DNA from: a bacterium | GTDB lineage: Bacteria; Desulfobacterota; S145-22 | Assembly (NCBI GenBank): GCA_029934085.1 | Contig: JAOZMY010000010.1 | Span: 1-38,955 of the forward strand | Reading direction: 5' to 3' | Length of the DNA: 38,955 bases | Shown: in pieces, positions 8,783-16,642 of the stretch | How the letters are laid out: each line of letters starts with the position of its first letter | Numbering within the stretch: position 1 is the stretch's first letter | The notes under the pieces: model-generated | The model's input: only the letters and a program-made list of their open reading frames with translations | What the model was told of the DNA's origin: nothing | Databases searched by the model: none | Made by a program: the position numbers and the translations under genes

Positions 8783-10600
8783 TTACCCCTCAATCTTCCG
8801 AGAACGTATTAGAAGAATATATCCCCTATTTTTTGGGATCAGATAATCCAACAGGGAAAAAACTTTTAGGAATGGATAAAGGATCTTATACAAAAGCAGT
8901 GAAAAACGGTGCTTCTGGACATCTTCTTTTTTCCTTGGCGCGATATTCCCCTTGATCCCATCATGGATGGACTTTTTCTTGAGGACAAACTGATACAAAT
9001 AGTTGAGGATCAGTTCGATTCCCTCAGTAAAAAACCGACAGAAGGTTCGTGTTTCAAACGGTTCAAAGCCAGTCTCCTCCAATTTCGACCTCAACGCATC
9101 CACCGAATACCCGTCTCGGACATGACCATAGTATTCCTTTTTGAACCCAAGCCGATAGGCCAACCAATTTAACGGCATCCCCTCATCCCAGTGGGGAACC
9201 GTCACAAGGAGCTCGCCCCCATTTTTAAGCGCGCGGCGCAATTCCCACAAACAAGCCGAATCATCCTCGATATGTTCCAAAAAATCGACACAAAAGATAT
9301 GATCAAATACCTCCCTCTGAAAAGGGAAGAGATCTTCGGCTACCATCACAACACCTTCTCCTAAAAGCGCTTTTGTATCGACTACATTCTGATGATCCGC
9401 GTCCACGCTGACCCACCAGCCGCCTTTCTTGCGGAGAAAGTATCCCACTACTCCCTTGTCACACCCTACCTCGAGAAACCTCCCGGATCCTTTAACGTAT
9501 CCGGAAAGGACTTTCACCTTCTCCATCTTTTTCAGGGAGCGTTTCGATACGGAGAGCTGCCACGGCTCTTCTTTCTTTGAAGCGGGCCAGAAAAGAACAA
9601 TCAAAGAAAGAATACCCAAAGAATACTCCGTTATCTGCGTAATCCAGTGTACGCCGATGCCGGAAAGGATAGCTGTCTCTCGCTTGAAACCAAAAAAGAC
9701 AAAAACGGCCGCCCAGGTTGCCTCCCACGTCCCCAATCCAGCCAACCCCTGGATCGGAAGCAGACTCGAAACCTCTGTAAACGCCGTCCCCGAAAAGACC
9801 GTAAAAGGGTTGAGACTATGAAGGGTGTATCCCATGCTTCTAACAACGGCGAAAAAGAGGAAAAACAAAGAAATATACTTCGAAAGACGCACACCTAAAG
9901 AGAGAAGAAAGAGCTTGCCGCCAATCCCTTGTTCACCAAGAAGAATAAGCTGCCGAATAATCTGTATTCCTTTCTCATAAACAACTCCCATGAAGCGGTA
10001 CCGTCTAACAAATGAGCGAATCTTGGGATGACTCAGTAAGTCGATGACAAGGGGAAGAAACCGCTTGGCGAAGACCACAACAACACTCAAAAATACGAAT
10101 GCCCCGGTAAAAAGGATCATTAGCCATTTACCCGTTTCCTGCGCGCGAAGAGGAGAAAGGCCAATCGCGATTACAAGTAACGGGAACAGGGCTATCAAAT
10201 CGTAGACAAAGGCCCCGATGAAGGCGGAGCCCCCCAGTTCCACGGCGACCTTGTAGCGTTTGTTCAAGACCCAGATGAACGAAAGCTCCCCAAGGCGCGC
10301 GGGGAGAAAATCGACGAAAAGGTTCCGAATAATCGTCACGCCAGCCAGCCCGAAAAAACCAATCGGAACCCCCGGAAGCATTAGCTTATACCGCCACGTG
10401 CGAAAGGCGATACCGCTCACGAAAAGGGCAAAATAGACGAGGATGGCCGGATAATAGAGGTTTAAAAACAGGTCTTTCAAGGTATGGAAGTTAATGTAAC
10501 GGAATAGAAAAATAAGCAAACCTACTGATATCGCAACTGAAACAATAAAGCTTATAATATTTTTTCTGGTTTGCGGCCTGTTCTCAATAGACATCGACAT
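8783..10600 (-). CDS. Fusion of YbhN/AglD-type membrane domain and SAM methyltransferase
   Basis: A 605-residue two-domain protein. Residues about 15-345 are a complete UPF0104/LPG-synthase-TM domain with about eight helices and the family signature NLFVDFLPARLGELSFIW (93-110) plus GLAGLGTWEATWAAVFVFFG (285-304). After a charged linker (342-365) comes a class I methyltransferase with motif I FLEVGCDKG (375-383), a strand-2 acid at VSVDAD (397-402), and HIFCVDFLEHIEDD (434-447). The start is taken at ATG 10600 because AAGGA lies 5 bases upstream; a longer frame would overlap the upstream gene by 71 bases. ATG at 10594 is also possible. The likely role is coupled modification and membrane handling of a lipid-linked product. 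Confidence 0.85.
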   Translation of the reverse strand: MSMSIENRPQTRKNIISFIVSVAISVGLLIFLFRYINFHTLKDLFLNLYYPAILVYFALFVSGIAFRTWRYKLMLPGVPIGFFGLAGVTIIRNLFVDFLPARLGELSFIWVLNKRYKVAVELGGSAFIGAFVYDLIALFPLLVIAIGLSPLRAQETGKWLMILFTGAFVFLSVVVVFAKRFLPLVIDLLSHPKIRSFVRRYRFMGVVYEKGIQIIRQLILLGEQGIGGKLFLLSLGVRLSKYISLFFLFFAVVRSMGYTLHSLNPFTVFSGTAFTEVSSLLPIQGLAGLGTWEATWAAVFVFFGFKRETAILSGIGVHWITQITEYSLGILSLIVLFWPASKKEEPWQLSVSKRSLKKMEKVKVLSGYVKGSGRFLEVGCDKGVVGYFLRKKGGWWVSVDADHQNVVDTKALLGEGVVMVAEDLFPFQREVFDHIFCVDFLEHIEDDSACLWELRRALKNGGELLVTVPHWDEGMPLNWLAYRLGFKKEYYGHVRDGYSVDALRSKLEETGFEPFETRTFCRFFTEGIELILNYLYQFVLKKKSIHDGIKGNIAPRKKEDVQKHRFSLLLYKILYPFLKVFSLLDYLIPKNRGYILLIRSRKIEG

Positions 10601-12107
10601 ACCGATCCTTACTGAATCCCCGCGTGACCTGGAAGGCACCCGTGCCGTCCGCATTGATTCCCCAGAGATGCCACGGGGCTCCCCAGTGTTTCACCGATTT
10701 CGAGAAGTAAACTCGCCTACCATCACGGGACCATGCGGGATAATACTCCCAGTGAGCCGGATCCTTCGTAAGGGAGTGAATTCCAGTCCCATCCGGACGC
10801 ATTAAAAAGATATCACTCTTTCCATGACTTTCCGAGACAAAGGCAACCCATTTCCCATCCGGAGAGACATGGGGACGGCAATTTCCCCTCTTGTTTGTCA
10901 GCTTGGTAATCTTTTTCGTTTCCATATCCAATTTATAGATATGCCACCCCAAACCACGATTTCCCGTAAACACAATAGTTTTACCGTCAGGGAAGCAGTC
11001 GGGAAGAGTATTGGTTCCCATCGTATCCGTGAGTCTCACAAGCTTTTTTGTCTTCAAATTATAAATGACCAGCTCTGATTTTCCCCAAATGTCTGCGGCA
11101 AAAACCACCCGCTTTCCATCAGGGTACCAAGCGGGGTAATAAGTGTTCTTATCTTTCAAATCAACCGCGGTAACCGATTTGCCTTCCTTGAGTAAATAGA
11201 GATTCAGCTTCCATGTTTTACCCGGCTTCGTCATGTATAAAACCTTGGTTCCGTCGGGGGAAAAAACGGGATACTCATCAGGGATGGTATTATCCGTCAG
11301 CTTCTTGATCCCTTTCGCCGTCAGCAGATAGATCTCCGTGTCCCCGTCCACGTCCGATTGGAACACCAGCTTATCATGGAAATTGGGGGGCAATGAAAAA
11401 TGGATGATCCCGAAAACCCTCGATAGGGCGGGCAACACCGCTTCCGCATAGACTTCGGCCAGTTTTCGGGTGCCTGTTTCATTGGGATGGATTCCATCCT
11501 TATCATACCATTCCGGATGGCCCTTAAATGCCTTGTATACGTCCACCCATGTACACCCCAGCCTCCGCGCCAGACGAACAATAAAGGGATTGATCTCCTT
11601 GGAAACCCTCGCGCGTGAGGTCCAGTCGAAATACCCTGAAACATCCTTCAAAACCGGGGGAATCGTGGCAATGAAGATCCGGGCCTTTGGATGTTTTTGA
11701 CGTATAAGACCCACAATCTGCTCCATATTTTTCTCAAAGGTTCGGGTATCCGTGTGATCGTGGTCGATACGCACATCGTTCGTGCCAAGCTGAATTAGAA
11801 CCACATCGACCCGTCCCTCCAGGACCTCTGGATTCGCTCTCAGATATTTGAGATACTCTCCGCTCGTGTCACCGGAACGGCCGAGATTCTTTACACAAAT
11901 ATCCTTGAATCCCTTCTCCCTTAGAACTTCCCGAAGCCTCTCCGGATAACCACCGGCCGTAATACTGTCCCCCATACAAAGGATGGTGAGATAGCCTGCC
12001 TTGCATGGATTGACGCTACGGTGTTTTTTCGCCCAGAAAGTGTATCCCGCCCCTACGATGCCAAGAAAGAGGAAGATGCAAAAGGCGAAGATAAGTTTCT
12101 TTTTCAT
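10584..12107 (-). CDS. SGNH/GDSL hydrolase fused to TolB-like beta-propeller
   Basis: A 507-residue protein. Residues 4-25 form a signal anchor. The SGNH domain (about 38-232) shows block I MGDSIT (45-50, nucleophile Ser48), block II Gly76, block III GTND (108-111, Asn110) and block V DKDGIHPN (202-209, Asp204 and His207), so all catalytic residues are present. From about 245 to 500 follow about six WD40-like/PD40 repeats of the TolB type with recurring SPDG, YPDG, FPDG and SRDG turns. The protein probably acts outside the cytoplasmic membrane as an esterase or acyl-handling enzyme, with the propeller as a docking platform. The ATG overlaps the stop of the radical SAM gene upstream (ATGA). 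Confidence 0.88.
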   Translation of the reverse strand: MKKKLIFAFCIFLFLGIVGAGYTFWAKKHRSVNPCKAGYLTILCMGDSITAGGYPERLREVLREKGFKDICVKNLGRSGDTSGEYLKYLRANPEVLEGRVDVVLIQLGTNDVRIDHDHTDTRTFEKNMEQIVGLIRQKHPKARIFIATIPPVLKDVSGYFDWTSRARVSKEINPFIVRLARRLGCTWVDVYKAFKGHPEWYDKDGIHPNETGTRKLAEVYAEAVLPALSRVFGIIHFSLPPNFHDKLVFQSDVDGDTEIYLLTAKGIKKLTDNTIPDEYPVFSPDGTKVLYMTKPGKTWKLNLYLLKEGKSVTAVDLKDKNTYYPAWYPDGKRVVFAADIWGKSELVIYNLKTKKLVRLTDTMGTNTLPDCFPDGKTIVFTGNRGLGWHIYKLDMETKKITKLTNKRGNCRPHVSPDGKWVAFVSESHGKSDIFLMRPDGTGIHSLTKDPAHWEYYPAWSRDGRRVYFSKSVKHWGAPWHLWGINADGTGAFQVTRGFSKDRYVDVY

Positions 12108-13120
12108 CGCTCGAGCCAGCGTTTCAGCTTTCCATAGCCAACGAAATTCTCGGACAGGTAGGTCTTGAGATTACTGGTAGGTACACCCAAAAAGGTCTTT
12201 CGAAAGATCATATCGCACTTCTCACAAGGTTCAACACCCTGATAATTTCTCTCCTTCATCTGCCGTCGCAACTCCACCAAAGGTTCCCCGTGCCAGATCT
12301 CTTCCAGGGTTTGGGTATTGAAATCCCCTATTTTCAACTTCCCGAAAAAATCCTGAGGACAGGGGTAAACGGTTCCGTCATAAAAAATCACCAAAGCATA
12401 CCACGGGAAGGTGCAAGGAACAAAATAGCTGGGATTCCCGATCATCGATTCTTCCCCCTCTACCTCGAATTCACCGCTCCAGTTGTGGGGTTCCTTCACG
12501 ATAAAACGATTCAGTCCCAGCTTCATCAGGGGAGCCTTGAAGGCCTCGATCTGCTCCTTTGTTCCTTGGGAGAAATTGATGACCTCGAAGATGGTATAAG
12601 GTGTTTCATACCCCTCTTTTTGCTTGATCTCCAAGAATCGTTTGATGTTGTTCAGGGTCTTTTCGAAGTCCGCCCCGCGGCGGATCTTCTCGTAAGTCTC
12701 CGCGTCGTATCCATCGAAGGAAAAAGAGATTAGGTCGAGACCCGCCTCGATGAGGTCCCTTGACCTCTCTTCATCCAGGAGCGTGGCATTGGTGTGGAGC
12801 CGGGTGTAAATCCCCGCCCCTTTCGCAATCCTCACCATCCGGGAAAGCTCGGGATGAAGGAGGGACTCTCCCGTGTGATGCAAGTTGGCGTCATAGACGA
12901 CCCCCCGCACCTGGTCGATGATTTTCTCATACAGGGCCATGTCCATGAATCCCCGCCTCTTGATTTTGTCCGAGCTGTTGGGACACATGACACACCGGAG
13001 ATTGCACCGATTCGTCGGTTCGATCCAGAGGCGAATCGGAGGATAGGATGGCCGTAACACCCCTTTCCGATACGCCCAATACATCTTCATCAAAGTCTTA
13101 TACTGATCCAGTTTCTTCAT
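12104..13120 (-). CDS. Radical SAM protein with SPASM-like C-terminal cluster
   Basis: A 338-residue radical SAM enzyme. The SAM [4Fe-4S] ligands are Cys39, Cys43 and Cys46 (NRCNLRCVMC), followed by a TGESLLHP glycine-glutamate motif (83-90). The C-terminal part carries Cys236, Cys254, Cys299 and Cys302, including the YDGTVYPCPQDF block and the EIWHG helix typical of SPASM/twitch domains, so one auxiliary Fe-S cluster is likely. Proteins of this class modify peptides, sugars or lipids; HpnH and MoaA-like members are relatives. It follows the B12-type radical SAM gene after a 118-base gap filled with short tandem repeats, and overlaps the SGNH gene by 4 bases. Substrate unknown. Confidence 0.87.
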   Translation of the reverse strand: MKKLDQYKTLMKMYWAYRKGVLRPSYPPIRLWIEPTNRCNLRCVMCPNSSDKIKRRGFMDMALYEKIIDQVRGVVYDANLHHTGESLLHPELSRMVRIAKGAGIYTRLHTNATLLDEERSRDLIEAGLDLISFSFDGYDAETYEKIRRGADFEKTLNNIKRFLEIKQKEGYETPYTIFEVINFSQGTKEQIEAFKAPLMKLGLNRFIVKEPHNWSGEFEVEGEESMIGNPSYFVPCTFPWYALVIFYDGTVYPCPQDFFGKLKIGDFNTQTLEEIWHGEPLVELRRQMKERNYQGVEPCEKCDMIFRKTFLGVPTSNLKTYLSENFVGYGKLKRWLER

Positions 13121-13146
13121 TTATTCCCATCCTCAACATCACAACA

Positions 13147-13195
13147 CTTCAAGCTTTCCGCTTCGAGCTTCGAGCTTTGAACTTCGAATTCCCGA
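13147..13195. repeat. Degenerate heptamer tract, consensus CTTCGAG
   Basis: Seven 7-base units lie in perfect register on the plus strand: CTTCAAG, CTTTCCG, CTTCGAG, CTTCGAG, CTTTGAA, CTTCGAA, TTCCCGA. The unit is nearly palindromic around TTCGAA, so strand orientation is not informative. It occupies the part of the 118-base gap nearest the start of the 12104-13120 gene. No reading frame is supported. Confidence 0.75.
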
Positions 13196-13216
13196 CACTT
13201 TAACGCCCTACAGGTT

Positions 13217-13279
13217 TTCACCTTTTACCCTTCACCTCTTACCTTTTGCCTCTCGCCTTTCCCCTACTACCTATTACCT
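13217..13279 (-). repeat. Degenerate heptamer tract, consensus AGGTRAA (sense strand)
   Basis: On the minus strand, nine heptamers follow one another without a register slip: AGGTAAT, AGGTAGT, AGGGGAA, AGGCGAG, AGGCAAA, AGGTAAG, AGGTGAA, GGGTAAA, AGGTGAA. The first part lies inside the radical SAM gene and encodes its last dozen residues, and the sixth unit contains the TAA stop (13241-13239). The rest is in the gap. A period of 7 is not a multiple of 3, so the tract passes through all reading frames. Confidence 0.85.
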
Positions 13280-14735
13280 TTTTCCTTACATATCTCCACC
13301 CCAACATCCACACGTGCTTGAAATCTTCCCACGACCGCACGTTCCTCAAAACCTCTGGAAGCTTCTTCCAGGGGGAGATACCCTGATACTGCGCCCACTG
13401 AAGGGTCAGATCCGACAGTTCGTCCCAACTCAATCGGTCGATGAAAATAGGGGATTCCCCGTGGGCGGCACTGAACTGATTGGGAACCGGCTGGTCGTCC
13501 CGGGACCAGGAAAAATCCTCGGGAAGAATTCCCCGTTCGCGTGCTACCTCCTCGATACGCGTCCCCGGATAGATGCGCAGTAAGCTCATGGAGGCAATCC
13601 CACCCACCTTTTTCATGAAGTTTAGGGTCTCTTCGGCATCTTCCCGCGTCTCATCGGGAAAGCTGATAATATATCCAGGATTCTTCTCGATTCCCAAATC
13701 GTCCAGCCACTTAGATACGTTTTCCACCTGTTCCAGTGTAATCTGTTTCTGGCAAACCTCATCCAAGATCCTCGGCGATCCCGATTCCACACCAAAAAAG
13801 ACCTTAAAACAACCCGCGTCCCGCATCTTCTTCAACAGGTCATAATTGACGGTGTCCACCCGAATGGAACAGGTAAAGGCAATATCCAGTTTCCGCTCCA
13901 TGATCCCATCACAGATGGCCTCAACGCGGCGTTTGTTCATGGTAAAGGTATCGTCATAAAACCAAACCGCCTTGACCTTCGGCTGCTTCTGAAGGATGTC
14001 TTCCAATTCGGCCAACACATTTTCCGGAGACCGGTGCCGCCAGCGCCGTCCCGAAAGCTTACTTGTGGCACAGAAAGAACAGTGGAAGGGACAACCACGG
14101 CTGGTGATGATGTGGGCGGCCGGCAGGCTCCCCTTGCCCGGCACATCAAGTCGAAAGTCATACCGGTCCATATCCATCAAATGCCGGGCCGGAAACGGCA
14201 AGGCATCCAGATCGGCGGGTAGCTCCGCGGGAAGGTTGTGTATGATCTCCCCGTTCTTTCGATAACTGATCCCACGAATGCCGGAGAGATCCTTCCCTTC
14301 CCATAAGGCGTAACAGAGCTCCAGGAAGGTGTATTCCGCCTCTCCTCGCACCACCACGTCGATCTCGGGCTGAAAGCGCATGGTATCGTCCGCCGTAAGG
14401 GAAACATGCGGTCCTCCCATCGTGATGGGAACCTCCTTCTCCAGAACTTCCCGCGCGATCCGCGCCGTTTGGAATGCCTCATAACGAAACTCCGTCAATG
14501 AGGTGATCCCGACGATATCCGGTGAAATCTCTTTGATCCTCTTTTTGAGTTTCCGCCAGGAAAGATGCTCCACCGCCGCGTCCAGAATCTCCACGGGAAT
14601 CCCGTCCCGCTCCAGCATGGCGGCAAGATAGATCAAGCCCAGGGCCGGAAGGGGTTCCTTCGATGAAAATCCCTTGGGGGGAAAGATGAGAAGAACCTTT
14701 GGAAGACTAATGAGTGAAACCTCCTTCTTGCGCAA
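13239..14735 (-). CDS. B12-binding domain radical SAM protein (BchE/HpnJ-like)
   Basis: A 498-residue protein. Residues about 13-150 form a cobalamin-binding-like Rossmann domain (KVLLIFPPKG, then LDAAVEHLSW, GITSLTEFRYEAF and MGGPHVSL), although the classical DxHxxG motif is not evident. The radical SAM core starts near 205 with Cys215, Cys219 and Cys222 (SRGCPFHCSFC). Family members catalyse methyl transfer to unactivated carbons, ring contraction or ring formation. The frame opens at TTG 14735, overlapping asnB by 29 bases; a strong AGGAGG inside that overlap points instead to ATT at 14711, nine codons in. The last dozen codons and the stop are built from a heptamer repeat tract, giving a Lys/Arg/Gly-rich tail. 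Confidence 0.87.
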   Translation of the reverse strand: MRKKEVSLISLPKVLLIFPPKGFSSKEPLPALGLIYLAAMLERDGIPVEILDAAVEHLSWRKLKKRIKEISPDIVGITSLTEFRYEAFQTARIAREVLEKEVPITMGGPHVSLTADDTMRFQPEIDVVVRGEAEYTFLELCYALWEGKDLSGIRGISYRKNGEIIHNLPAELPADLDALPFPARHLMDMDRYDFRLDVPGKGSLPAAHIITSRGCPFHCSFCATSKLSGRRWRHRSPENVLAELEDILQKQPKVKAVWFYDDTFTMNKRRVEAICDGIMERKLDIAFTCSIRVDTVNYDLLKKMRDAGCFKVFFGVESGSPRILDEVCQKQITLEQVENVSKWLDDLGIEKNPGYIISFPDETREDAEETLNFMKKVGGIASMSLLRIYPGTRIEEVARERGILPEDFSWSRDDQPVPNQFSAAHGESPIFIDRLSWDELSDLTLQWAQYQGISPWKKLPEVLRNVRSWEDFKHVWMLGWRYVRKKVIGSRGKARGKR

Positions 14736-16635
14736 AATGATCTTTCCACAGCCGGAACACCAGAAGTCCCCAGAGACGATGGCTATGATTCGCTTCCCCG
14801 TTCACATGCTCCTGGATCAAGCGGTTCACCGTCTCCCACCGGAAAATCCCCTCTTCCCTGACGGAACGCTCATCCAGCGTGTCCATCAGAAACTCCTTCA
14901 TGGGACCCTTTAGCCAGTTCTTGATGGGTATGCTAAATCCCTGCTTGGGACGTTGAAGAATCTCCTCGGGCAGGTAAGGGGTCATGGCCTTCTTGAAGAT
15001 ATACTTTGTCTCCTTCATCCCGCGGAGTTTGAGGTCGCCGGGGAGGGAGAAGGCCCATTCCACCACCTTGTGATCCAGGATGGGAACCCTTACCTCCAGT
15101 GAGGTGGCCATGCTCATCCGGTCCACCTTGGGCAGGATATTATCGGTCAGATACGTCTTGACATCCGTGTAAAGAAGCCGATTCAAGGCATCTTTTCCAG
15201 GGTAGCTTTCCATGATCCTCATTATACAGGCCTGGGTCTCCTTCGACAACGCCTCGGCCGCATCTCCCTGATAGAGCGACTGTTTCTGGTCATCATCCCA
15301 GAAGGTCATCCAACGAACATGGCCTAAAGCCTCCGGCAGGGCTATCCCCTCGAAGAAGCGGCTCAGATAATTGGCCATCCCCTTCTTCTTCTCCGTGACA
15401 GGAATAGCCGATGCTAATGCCTTACTGGCCTTCCTTCTCATCCCTTCGGGAACGACACTTAGATATCTCGCCAGCCGTTCCGCCACGTAGGTTTCGTATC
15501 CGGCAAAAAGCTCGTCCCCTCCGTCTCCGGAAAGGATAACGGTCACATATTCACGTGCCATCTTGGAGACGAGATAAGTAGGAAAGATGGAAAAATCTCC
15601 GATGGGATCGTCCATGTGGTGAATGAGCTTCGGCAACAGATCCAGAACATCCGGCTGAATGACGAACTCTGTGTGCTCTGTTCTATACCGTTTCCGGACC
15701 ATCTCCACATATCTCCCCTCGTCATAGGTCCGGTCTTCAAATCGGATGGAAAAGCTCCGGATGGGGAGATCCGAGGCCTGGCTCATCATGGCCACCACAC
15801 TGCTGGAATCGACCCCACCGCTCAGAAAAACGCCAAGGGGAACATCGCTGATCATCCGCATCCGGACGGATTCCTCCAACACCTCCACCAGTTCTTGCTT
15901 CAGGGCCTCCTCTTTTAGGTCCCGGCGCGTTTCCCCCGGCACCTCCCAATAACGCTCCACACGGATGGTGCCCTTCTCGTAAATCATGGCGTGCCCCGGC
16001 GGGAGCTTCCGGATTCCCTTGAAAAGGGTCATGGGGCTGAAGATGTACTCGTGGGTCAGGAAGGCATCCAGGGCCTGAAGATCAAGGGAAAGATCTAACC
16101 CCTCCCCGAAGGCAAGAATCGCCTTGATCTCGGAGGCAAAGATCAGGCCTTTCGCTGTTGAAGCGTAATAAAGCGGCTTGATCCCAACACGGTCTCTCGC
16201 CAGGAACAGGCGTTGACGTTTCTTATCGAGAAAGGCGAAGGCGAACATCCCCCGCAGCTTTTCACAAAGTCCTTCCGGATCCTCTTCATAGAGATGCAGA
16301 AGAACCTCCGTGTCGCTCCTGGACCGAAAGGTGTGTCCTTTTCCCTTCAGCTCGGGAATAAAATCCTGGAAGTTGTAAACCTCTCCGTTATAGGTGATCC
16401 AGAGAGACCCATCCTCGTTGCTCATGGGCTGATGCCCCGCGGGGGAGAGATCGATGATGGAAAGCCGGCGATGTCCCAAACCCACGATCCCCGCATCCCC
16501 ATCCAGGGGAAAGAGCCGGGCCTCACCATCATCCGGGCCCCGGTGACGCAGCAAGGCCGTCATCCTCTCCAGGCGTTCCTGAAGAACCTCCCTCGACTCA
16601 TGATGGGTTGTGAAAAAACCGCAGATTCCGCACAT
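14707..16635 (-). CDS. asnB: Asparagine synthetase (glutamine-hydrolysing) type amidotransferase
   Basis: A 642-residue class II glutamine amidotransferase plus synthetase. The start is ATG 16635 because processing exposes Cys2 (MCGICGF) as the nucleophile; the glutaminase domain (2-200) shows HRGPDD (31-36), the HRRLSIIDLS loop and YNGEVYN. The synthetase domain has the ATP pyrophosphatase loop LSGGVDSS (271-278) and ends with a C-terminal region after PKQGFSIPIKNWL. The classical reaction converts Asp, ATP and Gln to Asn. Inside glycan and exosortase-type clusters, paralogues are thought to amidate other carboxylates, which fits this location between radical SAM genes. Seven bases separate it from the upstream gene. 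The gene symbol refers to the family, not to a proven housekeeping role. Confidence 0.88.
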   Translation of the reverse strand: MCGICGFFTTHHESREVLQERLERMTALLRHRGPDDGEARLFPLDGDAGIVGLGHRRLSIIDLSPAGHQPMSNEDGSLWITYNGEVYNFQDFIPELKGKGHTFRSRSDTEVLLHLYEEDPEGLCEKLRGMFAFAFLDKKRQRLFLARDRVGIKPLYYASTAKGLIFASEIKAILAFGEGLDLSLDLQALDAFLTHEYIFSPMTLFKGIRKLPPGHAMIYEKGTIRVERYWEVPGETRRDLKEEALKQELVEVLEESVRMRMISDVPLGVFLSGGVDSSSVVAMMSQASDLPIRSFSIRFEDRTYDEGRYVEMVRKRYRTEHTEFVIQPDVLDLLPKLIHHMDDPIGDFSIFPTYLVSKMAREYVTVILSGDGGDELFAGYETYVAERLARYLSVVPEGMRRKASKALASAIPVTEKKKGMANYLSRFFEGIALPEALGHVRWMTFWDDDQKQSLYQGDAAEALSKETQACIMRIMESYPGKDALNRLLYTDVKTYLTDNILPKVDRMSMATSLEVRVPILDHKVVEWAFSLPGDLKLRGMKETKYIFKKAMTPYLPEEILQRPKQGFSIPIKNWLKGPMKEFLMDTLDERSVREEGIFRWETVNRLIQEHVNGEANHSHRLWGLLVFRLWKDHFAQEGGFTH

Positions 16636-16642
16636 GTCACAC

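Noticed and set aside
12104-14735. Hopanoid gene cluster (HpnA/HpnH/HpnJ-like proteins)
   Set aside because: The radical SAM and epimerase proteins resemble hopanoid enzymes in class only; no squalene-hopene cyclase or squalene synthase genes are present.
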